DNA of 64,000 bases. Origin: JAWPMT01 sp965242775. GTDB taxonomy: Bacteria > Bacteroidota > Bacteroidia > Cytophagales > Cyclobacteriaceae. The stretch is taken from the NCBI GenBank assembly GCA_965242775.1, contig CBDETI010000024.1:124001-188000 (forward strand). The letters are read 5' to 3'. A program made the translations under genes and the position numbers. This document shows, one piece after another, positions 1 to 8,110 of the stretch. Every line of letters starts with the position of its first letter. Within the stretch, counting starts at the first letter, position 1. The notes below the pieces were generated by a model. The model ran no database searches and was not told the origin of the DNA. It worked only from the letters and a program-made list of their open reading frames with translations.

Positions 1-446
1 CCAATGTCAACCTCGACCCTCCCAACTTTCTCATTCCTTTCACCGCCTGCCATGAGATTGCTCACCAACTAGGTTATGCACCGGAAGAAGAAGCGAATTA
101 CCTCGGATATCTCGCCACCCAGTACCACCCAAACCCGCTATTTCAATATTCAGGCAGTCTCGCAGCATTGAGGTATACCATGCGGTCCATGTATTGGACA
201 GACTCTTTAGCTTATGCCGAACTGCTTGGCACGATCGATTCTCTGGTTCTTTCGGATTTGCAGGTAACGAGGGCCTATTGGAATAGTTTCGACAATCCCA
301 TTGAAGTTGTCACGGATATTATTTACGATTATTATTTAAAAGCAAATGATCAGCCAGCGGGAATTGCCAGTTATGGTCTGGTTGTTCAATTACTTGTCGC
401 GCAACGCCGGCGGGAATCACCAGAACCGCCGAATAACCCCCGCTAG
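1..446 (+). CDS. DUF3810 family protein, C-terminal fragment
   Basis: The gene enters from the left edge; the reading frame is open from base 3 to the TAG at 444-446. The visible 147 residues contain the metallopeptidase-like motif HEIAHQLG at 51-74, followed by the acidic stretch PEEEANYLGYLA, as in the DUF3810 family of Bacteroidetes membrane proteins, whose HExxH is thought to bind zinc. The N-terminal membrane part lies outside the window. The last 30 bases overlap the end of the convergent inositol-phosphatase gene. Family assignment is from the motif and its neighbourhood; the substrate is unknown. Confidence 0.7.
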   Translation, partial: NVNLDPPNFLIPFTACHEIAHQLGYAPEEEANYLGYLATQYHPNPLFQYSGSLAALRYTMRSMYWTDSLAYAELLGTIDSLVLSDLQVTRAYWNSFDNPIEVVTDIIYDYYLKANDQPAGIASYGLVVQLLVAQRRRESPEPPNNPR

Positions 447-1205
447 TTCCTCATAAACGGGACCAGCGGCAACCATCTCCCTGCGGGACAGGTATTGGTC
501 TCCTCCCTGAAAATCAGCAACCGTGCCTCCCGCTTCTTGCACAATAATCACACCCGCTGCCACATCCCACGGGTTGAGATTGTATTCAAAAAAACCATCA
601 CATCTGCCACAGGCGACGTAGGCCATGTCTGTCGCAGCGCTCCCAAGTCTTCTTAACCCATGAGAATTTCTCATCAATTCATTGAGAATAGCCAGGTACT
701 CCTGCAATTTTTCAAAATTGTGAATGGGGAAACCTGTTGCAAATAGGCTATCATCAATGTAAGTCGCTTTTGAAACACTGATCTTTTTGTCATTCATGTA
801 TGCACCATTTCCAACCACGGCAGAAAAGAGTTCATCCCGGGTAATCTCATAGATCACACCTAATACGATCCGGTCTTGCTGCTGTAAGGCAATACTTACT
901 GCGAAAGAAGGCATACCATGGATGAAGTTTGTCGTTCCATCGAGTGGATCGATTATCCAGGTAAACTCCTTAGACGCTTGAGCTACGGTGTTTTCCTCGG
1001 TAAGAAAACCGGCATCGGGTAAAAGATTTTTCACCGCATCGACTATAATTTCTTCTGCGGTCTTGTCCACATAAGACACGAGATCACTTTTACCCTTAAA
1101 CTCGACTTTACTCAGATCAAAATCCTGGGATTCCTCTCTGATAAAGCGACCTACATCTTTAGATGCCTGCTCTACTTTTTTCACAATGGCTACTAAATCA
1201 GTCAT
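417..1205 (-). CDS. suhB: Inositol monophosphatase family protein (SuhB-like)
   Basis: This is a 262-residue Mg-dependent phosphomonoesterase of the inositol monophosphatase family, usual length for SuhB. Metal ligands are visible: the EE pair at residues 70-71, the DPLDGTTNF motif at 86-94 and the NPWD motif ending at D214. The likely reaction is hydrolysis of myo-inositol-1-phosphate or a similar sugar phosphate in the cytoplasm; the exact substrate cannot be read from sequence. The start overlaps the end of rsmI by 8 bases, so it is the last gene of a rsmI-containing operon. Its stop lies inside the convergent DUF3810 gene. Confidence 0.9.
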   Translation of the reverse strand: MTDLVAIVKKVEQASKDVGRFIREESQDFDLSKVEFKGKSDLVSYVDKTAEEIIVDAVKNLLPDAGFLTEENTVAQASKEFTWIIDPLDGTTNFIHGMPSFAVSIALQQQDRIVLGVIYEITRDELFSAVVGNGAYMNDKKISVSKATYIDDSLFATGFPIHNFEKLQEYLAILNELMRNSHGLRRLGSAATDMAYVACGRCDGFFEYNLNPWDVAAGVIIVQEAGGTVADFQGGDQYLSRREMVAAGPVYEELAGVIRRFW

Positions 1206-1872
1206 CCTTTTGGTTTTTTATCACTACCACAAACTCACCTTTGGGTTTCTTGTCAACAAAGTGAAGAAGTACATCTTCTATTTCACCAGTGATCGTTTCT
1301 TCGAATTTCTTTGTCAGCTCTCTCGAAACGGAAACCATTGTCGAAGGTCTGAAAAACTCCTGAATTTGTCGTAAGGTTTTTTCAAGTCTGTGGGGAGATT
1401 CGTAAAGGACGATTGTCCGTTGCTCCTCAGCCAATATTTTCAGCCTGGTTTGTCTGCCTTTCTTGTGGGGCAGGAATCCCTCATACAAGAATTTGTCCGT
1501 TGGAAATCCTGACTTCAAAAGCGCCGGAACAAAAGCTGTCGGGCCGGGAAGGGCATCTAGATGAAGGCCCTCCTTGACCGCCTTGCTTATTAAGAGGTAG
1601 CCAGGATCAGAAATTCCCGGAGTACCAGCGTCCGAAATAAGCGCCATGTTCTTTCCCTCACGCAATTCCGCAAGCAACTGCTCAACCCTTTGATGTTCAT
1701 TGAATGCGTGAAAAGAAGTCGCTGGTGTTTGAATATCGTAATGCTTGAGCAACACGCCGGAGGTTCGGGTATCCTCCGCAAGTATTAAGTCCACTTCCTT
1801 TAGTACCCTGACAGCTCGAAAAGTCATGTCTTCCAGGTTGCCAATGGGTGTTGGAACGATAAAAAGCGACAT
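1198..1872 (-). CDS. rsmI: 16S rRNA 2'-O-ribose C1402 methyltransferase RsmI
   Basis: The 224-residue protein starts MSLFIVPTPIGNLEDMT and carries the tetrapyrrole-methylase-fold signatures of RsmI: PTPIGN (7-12), AEDTR (32-36) and SDAGTPGISDPG. RsmI methylates the ribose 2'-OH of C1402 in 16S rRNA using S-adenosylmethionine. It is shorter than the E. coli protein because the extra C-terminal domain is missing. The ATG shares one base with the upstream TAA (TAATG), so translation is probably coupled to the pterin dehydratase gene. Confidence 0.93.
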   Translation of the reverse strand: MSLFIVPTPIGNLEDMTFRAVRVLKEVDLILAEDTRTSGVLLKHYDIQTPATSFHAFNEHQRVEQLLAELREGKNMALISDAGTPGISDPGYLLISKAVKEGLHLDALPGPTAFVPALLKSGFPTDKFLYEGFLPHKKGRQTRLKILAEEQRTIVLYESPHRLEKTLRQIQEFFRPSTMVSVSRELTKKFEETITGEIEDVLLHFVDKKPKGEFVVVIKNQKDD

Positions 1873-2108
1873 TATTTCTTCAATAAGGCATCAATTTCCG
1901 CCGCAAGCTTTCTATCTCGGTCAGTAACAATATCTCCGGCATCATGTGTACACAGTTCAATAGTCACTTGATTGTAAACGTTGCTCCAATTCGGATGATG
2001 ATCCTGCTTTTCAGCGAGAATGGCTACTTGTGTCATGAAGCCAAATGCTTCTACAAAGTCGGTGAACTGGAAGGTCCTTACTAACTTATTATTATGTTCT
2101 TTCCACAT
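1872..2108 (-). CDS. 4a-hydroxytetrahydrobiopterin dehydratase (pterin-4-alpha-carbinolamine dehydratase)
   Basis: The 78-residue protein has the conserved core of the PCD/DCoH family, including HHPNW at residues 37-41 with the two histidines of the active site, and a later TxDAGD stretch. The enzyme dehydrates 4a-hydroxytetrahydropterin to quinonoid dihydropterin, which recycles the cofactor of aromatic amino acid hydroxylases. It is shorter than the typical 95-110 residues because it lacks the N-terminal extension. It sits between the DUF493 gene and rsmI with a 1-base overlap downstream. Confidence 0.88.
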   Translation of the reverse strand: MWKEHNNKLVRTFQFTDFVEAFGFMTQVAILAEKQDHHPNWSNVYNQVTIELCTHDAGDIVTDRDRKLAAEIDALLKK

Positions 2109-2129
2109 AGGATGACTATTTAGGTCAAA

Positions 2130-2390
2130 TTAAAGAGCGATCACGCCCTCAATCTGTGCTGCTCGCTCATACACTTCGATGATTTCACTACTACTCTGGG
2201 CAAAAGCATCAAGGGTTACGCTCACGTAGGTCTTACCACTACTTTCACGAAAACTGATCTTTCCTTCAGGAAGTAGGCTCAGCAGTTGTTCTTTCTTCTG
2301 CTGAGGCACCACAAACTTGAAAATATAGTGGCCGGGAAATTGGTGCTGGCTTTCCAGTTTCTCTTTGAACAACTGGTTTCTTGAATCCAT
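2130..2390 (-). CDS. DUF493 family protein (YbeD-like)
   Basis: This 86-residue protein matches the DUF493/YbeD family in length and pattern: an N-terminal FPxxYxFKF segment (FPGHYIFKF), a middle KTYVSVTL strand and a C-terminal helix with IYER-type residues ending near GVIAL. The fold is a small ACT-like ferredoxin fold of unknown role. It is the first gene of the minus-strand group DUF493-PCD-rsmI-suhB and follows directly after the terminator of the ppiD-like gene, which supports an independent transcript. Confidence 0.8.
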   Translation of the reverse strand: MDSRNQLFKEKLESQHQFPGHYIFKFVVPQQKKEQLLSLLPEGKISFRESSGKTYVSVTLDAFAQSSSEIIEVYERAAQIEGVIAL

Positions 2391-2400
2391 TGGTGTAAAA

Positions 2401-2430
2401 TAAAAAAAGTCCTCTCTGTGAGAGGACTTC
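2401..2430 (-). terminator. Rho-independent terminator of the ppiD-like gene
   Basis: A perfect 10-bp stem (AAGTCCTCTC with GAGAGGACTT, arms 2407-2416 and 2420-2429) with a 3-base loop is followed on the minus strand by a run of seven T (2402-2408, partly in the stem). It lies 28 bases past the stop of the peptidyl-prolyl isomerase gene and just before the DUF493 start. Confidence 0.85.
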
Positions 2431-2456
2431 CGATGTAAGATTTTGTAATTCTAAAT

Positions 2457-4580
2457 CTAAAAGAATTTATATCTATTGTCCTCCACTTCCGCAAATTCCA
2501 GGGCAGCATTGTACACGTTTTGATCTATGAACGGCTCCTCTCTTCGTCGGAAACTTCGGCGGCCATTGGTAACCGTGGCGATATAATCGCTGTAGTCTTC
2601 CAGTTCTGTCGCCATGGTTTTTTCATTCAACAACACGATAATGATCCCATTGTCGATCTTAAATGGCTGTGTTTGTTCGCCAGGCTCCAGTGAAAAAGCT
2701 ACTCCTACTGCCTCCGGAGCATAACCGACGCTGGCAATGGACGTAGCGTTCAGCGTAACATCAGCTGAATTAACCCTGGCATCAGATCCGTAGGCATTGG
2801 CTTTCTCTTCCAGGGTACTACCACTGGCACCGCTTAAGCTTTCAATGATCATATCTGCTTTCTTCTGGTCGCGGACCTTCCGGGCAATTTCGTTCCTTAC
2901 CGACTCCAATTTCACCGTGCCTTTTTCTTGAGCATCAGTTTGCACTGCAACGATGTATTGATCTTCCAATTCGAAAACCTCCGATACTTCCCCTTGTGAA
3001 GCCTTGTTGAACAGCCAGAAAACAATATTTCTGGCATTGTTTAAGCCACCGATCCTGGCATCATTTTGACGGATTGTCCGTGCCTTCTTTACGTCAAGCG
3101 CTAATTCCCCAGCCTTTTTAGTGAAGTCCGTCAAATTTTCCGCTTCCAAGGCGAAAATTTCCGCCTGCCTGTACGTTTCATTCAAGGTCTCGTCGCTTAC
3201 AAAAAGCTCCTTCTCGACTGTCGCTACCTTGTATACCTCGCTTGTTTTTGGCTCGGTGACTTTTATGATATGATAGCCAAACTGAGTTTCTACCAAACTA
3301 GGGAGAAGGCCCGTTCCACGAAAGCCGAAGGTGGCATCCTTAAATTCCTGAACGAAAGAACTGTTTTCTCCGAACCATCCCAGGTCACCTCCTGAATTGG
3401 CGGTGCCATCTGTACCATGTACTCGCGCCATTTCCTCGAAGTTAGTACCCCTCTTGATATCCCTGAGAATGCCATTCGCCCGGCTCCTGGCTTCTCTCTT
3501 TGCCGCATCCGAATCGTCGGTCCACTTAAACAGGATGTGACTAGCTTTTACGAACTGCTCATCCCCTGAACTAATATCCGAAATTTTATAGACGACATAT
3601 TTGTTGCCTTCCAGTTCCACCTCGGAGGTGAAGCCAACTTTATTAATTCCAGCAAAGGCGGTAGGCAGTGTCGCTGGTGTAAACTGCTGAAATGGTGTCA
3701 GTCCATCCGAATTAATTGACGCAAAAAGAGAATCATCAGATGCTGTTTGAAGTCCGTTCCTTAAGTCCTGAATCTCTGCCAGGACGATGGCACTATCTTC
3801 GGAGGAAGGTGCGATCTGAAAGGAGATGTAGTCGATGTTTTTGGTTTCCTCTCGCTGATAGTTGTCGCTATTCTCAGACAAATATTCCTCCAACTCCGCC
3901 TCTCTCACTTCGACCAGGCTGTCTGCCACCGCAAAATAGGGTACATACAGATAGTCAATCGATGCCGTAGATCCCGTCTTCATGTACTCATCTTTCGCTT
4001 CATACTTGGAAGCGTAGTTGGTCAGGTTGAACAGGTTTTCGTATTTGGAATTTTCTCTTTGAGGGCGAAGGCTTTGCTCGAAGGCAATCCAAGCTTGACG
4101 GTTCTGTTCGGGAAGCGTGCTGAGTTGCTGCAAATAGGCAACCAGCTGGTCCTTATCAAAAATACCTGTTTGGGGATTGGTGAACGCCTGTCGTACACCG
4201 GGGTGGATGTTGGTTCCCTGCACCATTTCGACCATTTCTTCATCAGTCACGGCTATGCCCAACTCCGCGTATTGCGGCTTAAACACTTTTGTTACAATCA
4301 ATTGCTGCCACGCCTGGTTTCGAATCAGATCCATCTCCTGACCGGAGGGGTTTCGTCCTGTGTTTAGAGCATAGCCGTAAGAGAGTCTCTCGACTTCCTT
4401 TTGAAATTCCTCATAGGTCACACTGGACGAGGCCATTTCTCCTATTTCTGTTTGGCTTCCACCGAATAATAGAGAATTGGACTGAAATAGATCTGTTAGA
4501 ATAAAAGCACCCATCGAAAGTGCCAGAAAGACCACTACGATCTTTCCCATTTTATTCCTCAATGTGTTAATCAACGCCAT
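2457..4580 (-). CDS. ppiD: SurA/PpiD-type peptidyl-prolyl cis-trans isomerase
   Basis: The 707-residue protein begins with the PpiD-type N terminus: a short cytoplasmic segment, one membrane helix at about residues 13-31 and a SurA_N-like helical region. A parvulin rotamase domain is visible at about 345-443, including KASHILFKW, NSGGDLGWF and QFGYHIIKV. The C-terminal third is helical and of the same family. It is expected to act as a membrane-anchored periplasmic chaperone for outer-membrane proteins. The gene follows the CNNM/HlyC gene with a 107-base gap containing its own candidate promoter, and ends in a strong terminator. Confidence 0.88.
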   Translation of the reverse strand: MALINTLRNKMGKIVVVFLALSMGAFILTDLFQSNSLLFGGSQTEIGEMASSSVTYEEFQKEVERLSYGYALNTGRNPSGQEMDLIRNQAWQQLIVTKVFKPQYAELGIAVTDEEMVEMVQGTNIHPGVRQAFTNPQTGIFDKDQLVAYLQQLSTLPEQNRQAWIAFEQSLRPQRENSKYENLFNLTNYASKYEAKDEYMKTGSTASIDYLYVPYFAVADSLVEVREAELEEYLSENSDNYQREETKNIDYISFQIAPSSEDSAIVLAEIQDLRNGLQTASDDSLFASINSDGLTPFQQFTPATLPTAFAGINKVGFTSEVELEGNKYVVYKISDISSGDEQFVKASHILFKWTDDSDAAKREARSRANGILRDIKRGTNFEEMARVHGTDGTANSGGDLGWFGENSSFVQEFKDATFGFRGTGLLPSLVETQFGYHIIKVTEPKTSEVYKVATVEKELFVSDETLNETYRQAEIFALEAENLTDFTKKAGELALDVKKARTIRQNDARIGGLNNARNIVFWLFNKASQGEVSEVFELEDQYIVAVQTDAQEKGTVKLESVRNEIARKVRDQKKADMIIESLSGASGSTLEEKANAYGSDARVNSADVTLNATSIASVGYAPEAVGVAFSLEPGEQTQPFKIDNGIIIVLLNEKTMATELEDYSDYIATVTNGRRSFRRREEPFIDQNVYNAALEFAEVEDNRYKFF

Positions 4581-4611
4581 TTTATCCCTTCATCTAATTT
4601 TTTTGAGTCTG

Positions 4612-4619
4612 CAAAAATA
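4612..4619 (-). promoter_or_regulatory. Candidate Bacteroidetes -7 promoter element upstream of ppiD
   Basis: On the minus strand this reads TATTTTTG, which fits the Bacteroidetes consensus TAnnTTTG. It would place the transcription start about 25 bases before the ppiD ATG. The nearest TTTG further upstream is 24 bases away, a little wider than usual, so only the -7 half is convincing. Confidence 0.4.
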
Positions 4620-4687
4620 GAAATCTTGTTTGAAAGAAGCTACCAAATTATGTTAATAGGGTTTTGAAAATCAACAAGATGTGTCGA

Positions 4688-5965
4688 TTATTCCTCGAGT
4701 TCGGTCAGGAGCAATCTGACATTGTCGATCCGACTGTCTTCCATGGTCAATATGGTGAATTCAAGATTGGCAAAATTGATGACATCCCCGATTCCCGGAA
4801 TATTCTCATTGACATGCAATATGAAGCCCCCCAGGGTATCATATTCGCCTTCAGGAATTCCAAATTGGTATTTTTCATTTAGGTAGTCGATCTCCAGCCT
4901 GGCGCTTAAGTGGAAGGTTACTTCGTCCAATTTCTCTTCCATCAGATACTCTTCATCATGTTCATCTCGGATTTCACCAAAAATCTCCTCAATCACATCC
5001 TCCATGCTTACGATACCTGATGTACCACCAAACTCATCGACTACCAACGCCAAGCTTTTGTGTTCATTGATAAACTGGATCAGTAATTCATTGGCCGGAG
5101 TGGTCTCAGGAACAATGATGATCGGTGTTAAAATCTTTTTTATGCTCGCGGGTTTCTTGAACATCTCCAGCGAATGGCAATAGCCAATGACGTCATCGAT
5201 CGACTCTCTGTATACTACAATCTTGGAATGGCCACTTTCTATAAAGGCCTTTTTCAAATCGGCAACATCGTCCTCAATATCCACTGCCAGGATCTCTGTT
5301 CTCGGAATCATGCACTCCCGTACTTTGACTTCTTTAAACTCCAGGGCATTATTGAAGATCTTTGGATCTATTTCATGGGTATCGTCATCCAGATCCTTGG
5401 CGTTCCTTTTGATGTAGTTGTTCAAGTCCGTCAAGCCATAGACCGGTTTCTCCTCGGAATAATCAAGCCTAAAGATTCTTGTAATTACAAACTTTGAGAT
5501 GGAAGCTACCACCACGACCACCGGATACATGAGGTAGTACACAATTGCCATAGGGATCGCCATCAATTTCAACATGAAATCAGGGTCCAGCATGAATATA
5601 CTCTTAGGTAAAAATTCCGCCGTAACCAGGACTATGAAGGTTGAAATGAGCGATTGCAGGACGAGTACCACACCGGGATCATTTAAAAAATCAGGTAGCA
5701 TCCGTGTGAGCCACGGATCTATTTCCTGCGCCATTAAAATGCCATACAAGACCAACGCCAGGTTATTACCTACCAGCGTGGTAGCTAAAAATTGCGCTCT
5801 GCGTTTCTGGAAGTGACCAAGAATTTTGCCAACAATTCCCCCTTTTTGGTGGGCTAGTTCCAAACGCAGTTTATCCGAGGAGACAAAGGCGATTTCAATT
5901 CCTGAAAAAAATGCAGAAAAAGCAAGACACGTAAAGATCAGAATGGCTGAGTTGGAGTCGCTCAT
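4688..5965 (-). CDS. CNNM/HlyC-CorC family membrane protein (hemolysin-like, GldE-type)
   Basis: The 425-residue protein has a DUF21/CNNM membrane domain (about residues 1-180, starting with the helix CLAFSAFFSGIEIAFVSSD), a CBS pair (about 200-330, with RTEILAVDIEDD and TSGIVSMEDVIEEIFGE) and a C-terminal CorC_HlyC domain (about 340-425). The family includes Mg/Co export proteins and, in Bacteroidetes, gliding-associated GldE; I cannot tell which applies. The ATG overlaps the stop of the preceding small membrane gene by 4 bases (ATGA), so the two are probably coupled. Confidence 0.85.
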   Translation of the reverse strand: MSDSNSAILIFTCLAFSAFFSGIEIAFVSSDKLRLELAHQKGGIVGKILGHFQKRRAQFLATTLVGNNLALVLYGILMAQEIDPWLTRMLPDFLNDPGVVLVLQSLISTFIVLVTAEFLPKSIFMLDPDFMLKLMAIPMAIVYYLMYPVVVVVASISKFVITRIFRLDYSEEKPVYGLTDLNNYIKRNAKDLDDDTHEIDPKIFNNALEFKEVKVRECMIPRTEILAVDIEDDVADLKKAFIESGHSKIVVYRESIDDVIGYCHSLEMFKKPASIKKILTPIIIVPETTPANELLIQFINEHKSLALVVDEFGGTSGIVSMEDVIEEIFGEIRDEHDEEYLMEEKLDEVTFHLSARLEIDYLNEKYQFGIPEGEYDTLGGFILHVNENIPGIGDVINFANLEFTILTMEDSRIDNVRLLLTELEE

Positions 5966-6159
5966 TTCTTCAGTCCCCGGTCTTTTTGATCATCATTTCT
6001 AGCCATTTTATTTTTCCGATAGCCATATAAAAATAGGAGGCCGAGAGATAACATAAAAATACCATACGCATCTGCAATGCTTAGTACCAGTGCCTGGTGT
6101 GTCCCAATGACAAAAAAAGCGAGCGCTAAGGAAAATATTATAACGTTGGAACCCTTCAC
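5962..6159 (-). CDS. Small two-helix membrane protein, unknown function
   Basis: This 65-residue protein has two hydrophobic helices, roughly residues 5-27 and 30-46 (FMLSLGLLFLYGY), and a highly charged tail (RKNKMARNDDQKDRGLKK). It overlaps lptC by 4 bases at its start and the CNNM/HlyC gene by 4 bases at its end, so it is embedded in a translationally coupled envelope operon. I do not recognise a family. The tight overlaps and the positive-inside tail support a real gene. Confidence 0.7.
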   Translation of the reverse strand: MKGSNVIIFSLALAFFVIGTHQALVLSIADAYGIFMLSLGLLFLYGYRKNKMARNDDQKDRGLKK

Positions 6160-6752
6160 CGTTCGTCTTCTATGATGATTGTTCCACTTGGCTTAAGAAT
6201 CGTGTAACTTTCAAATGTTTCATCCGCATTGAGGCCTTCACCTGTATGGGCCTCTCCATCGGAAAGGATCGTAACAAACTTTTCTGTGAAAAATCGCTTG
6301 CCTTTCGGATCCCAAAACAATTCTTCGGTGTTCATTTCATCATTGTTTTGATAATTCTTCACGATAACATTGCCTTGTCCTCGATAGAGATGATCGGCCT
6401 TGGTGTAATCAGCTCTGTCAGCGGTAAAAGTCGATTTTAAGTTTCCCGCTTTAGTATACATCTCCAATCGCAAACCTTCCGGCCATTCCTGGTCTCCATT
6501 TTTGAAATCCAGCCGTTTGGTAGATTGAATTTTTATGACCGCCTTACCCGAATCAGTCATAAGCGTATTTTCGTCGACTATAAATCTTATAGGACCTTCA
6601 TACACCTGATCGGCCAGATCGGCCGAATCATTCTTGCATGCGATCAGGCATGCGCATGCCGTGATTAAAACAAAAAAACGGCCACAAGCAATCTGCCCGG
6701 CCGTTAATTTCTTATACAAAAGTTGGGTCCTAATTTGCGGGTCGTCTTTCAA
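6156..6752 (-). CDS. lptC: LPS export ABC transporter periplasmic protein LptC (lipoprotein form)
   Basis: The protein matches LptC: after a signal sequence with lipobox LIAC it has the beta-jellyroll pattern with a YTKADHLYRGQGNV motif and a LFWDPKGKRFFTE motif. LptC couples the inner-membrane LptBFG exporter to the periplasmic bridge that moves lipopolysaccharide. The start is uncertain. The longest frame begins with TTG at 6752, inside the end of the TPR gene; another TTG is at 6719; no in-frame ATG or GTG lies between there and the lipobox. The signal-peptide codons overlap a terminator-like hairpin (separate entry). Confidence 0.85.
   Translation of the reverse strand: MKDDPQIRTQLLYKKLTAGQIACGRFFVLITACACLIACKNDSADLADQVYEGPIRFIVDENTLMTDSGKAVIKIQSTKRLDFKNGDQEWPEGLRLEMYTKAGNLKSTFTADRADYTKADHLYRGQGNVIVKNYQNNDEMNTEELFWDPKGKRFFTEKFVTILSDGEAHTGEGLNADETFESYTILKPSGTIIIEDER
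6672..6705 (-). terminator. Terminator-like hairpin inside the lptC signal-peptide codons
   Basis: On the minus strand AACGGCC (6705-6699) and GGCCGTT (6683-6677) form a 7-bp GC-rich stem around a 15-base loop, directly followed by seven T. It begins 25 bases past the TPR stop codon. By shape it is an intrinsic terminator for the TPR gene, but it lies in the first codons of lptC, so it may act as a partial terminator or attenuator inside the operon. Confidence 0.55.
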
Positions 6753-8046
6753 GTTTCACACTTTCGTTGATCCAGCATCCGACGGTCACGGATTGACCCT
6801 CCTCATAGTTTTCATTGAATATCTCCTCAATAGAGGGGAATTGTGCTTGAGCAGCCTCCATCAGATTAGATTCACCCGCCCTTCTAAACTCGTTATAGGC
6901 GGCAATGAAAATTGCTCGGTCTTCCACCTTACTCTGACCACCTTTGCATTCTTCAAAGCTCTGCATGTACAAACTACCAATCAACCGATGCGCTTCTCCT
7001 TTCGAAGGATCAAAAGCCAGTGCTTTCCTAGCGCTACTTCTTGCATCAATTTTCCTTTTCTGACCATTGTACAGTTTGGCTATATCAAGGTGTACATCGG
7101 CTTTTTTGATATTGTCATCAGTCAGTTCCAATGCCTTATTGAAGTACTCAAACGCTTGGTCGGTATCATTGGAAGCAGTAGCCTTTTTCGCGATAAATAT
7201 AGTTACGCCATAATCCGGCTCATTATCATTGACGATCGTAGCGGCTTTCACAGCCAGAGGGCTATCGGTACATTTATTGGAAAGAAGCAACTGGAATATC
7301 TTTTTTGCCATGTTCAAATCTCCGGTCTCATCCAGCTTAGGTCCGAGCTTGGTCTCGACAAACTCACAATTAACATCTACAGTCGCCGTAAGTAGTTTAT
7401 CGACTTGACCTAACATGGTCTCATAACGAGCCTTTTTATTGTCTGCTACTGTCTCCTTTTGGGCATTGAGCGCATCGGAGATATTAGAATATATATCCAG
7501 AACTCCTTCATCACTGATATCGCCATTGCCATATTTTTTGTACTTGTAAACAACATTCATATAGGCAACCAGGTTGCCAGCTGTCATTTTCTCTTTGTTC
7601 AACTCAAATGCTTTGCTAAAAGTCTCAAAGAGATACCCATACTTTTCTGTCTCCCTATTGTAGAACTTATAAGCAAAAGTTGCTTTTCGGTTCATGACGT
7701 AAGGCTCCTGCTCAAAATTTGCAATACGCATGTCGAAGATCTCCAGGCCTCTTTGGATTAATGCCTCCTTATTCGCAGCATCTGGCTCCTTGGATGCCAG
7801 GTTTTCATAAACTTTCTCGCCATTCTGGTAAATAGACACGTGCAGTCCTGGTGTGTTTTCATATAACCAGTCTAGTGGCGCTACTGCCTCTTGGAATCTC
7901 CCCGCTTTATACATGTCGGTATAAAGGGCGTTTTGCTCCTTTGCTTTGTCTACCTGTTCACCCCAATTCCATCCTGGTTGGCTATAGGCGGATAGAATTA
8001 AAAGTGAAAATCCCAAAGTAATCAGCTCTCTTTTGATGCTTTTCAT
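6730..8046 (-). CDS. Tetratricopeptide repeat protein, exported
   Basis: The 438-residue protein has a signal peptide (MKSIKRELITLGFSLLILSA, cleaved near YSQ) and several TPR-like helix pairs, most clearly DQAFEYFNKALELTDDN and the following AKLYNGQKRKIDARSSARKA region around residues 285-350. It is expected in the periplasm or at the outer membrane. Its place between an outer-membrane protein gene and lptC is one I recall from other Bacteroidetes envelope clusters, but the specific role is not known. A TAnnTTTG promoter element lies 38 bases in front of the ATG. Confidence 0.78.
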   Translation of the reverse strand: MKSIKRELITLGFSLLILSAYSQPGWNWGEQVDKAKEQNALYTDMYKAGRFQEAVAPLDWLYENTPGLHVSIYQNGEKVYENLASKEPDAANKEALIQRGLEIFDMRIANFEQEPYVMNRKATFAYKFYNRETEKYGYLFETFSKAFELNKEKMTAGNLVAYMNVVYKYKKYGNGDISDEGVLDIYSNISDALNAQKETVADNKKARYETMLGQVDKLLTATVDVNCEFVETKLGPKLDETGDLNMAKKIFQLLLSNKCTDSPLAVKAATIVNDNEPDYGVTIFIAKKATASNDTDQAFEYFNKALELTDDNIKKADVHLDIAKLYNGQKRKIDARSSARKALAFDPSKGEAHRLIGSLYMQSFEECKGGQSKVEDRAIFIAAYNEFRRAGESNLMEAAQAQFPSIEEIFNENYEEGQSVTVGCWINESVKLERRPAN

Positions 8047-8083
8047 ATCGTTGTTTTTTCAAAGGCTGCGAACATGCGAACCT

Positions 8084-8091
8084 CAAATATA
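8084..8091 (-). promoter_or_regulatory. Candidate -7 promoter element for the TPR-lptC operon
   Basis: The minus strand reads TATATTTG, an exact fit to TAnnTTTG, about 38 bases before the TPR start codon, leaving a leader of about 30 bases. No clear TTTG -33 element is present at the usual spacing. Confidence 0.4.
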
Positions 8092-8110
8092 AAATAATGC
8101 TCGCTTTCAG

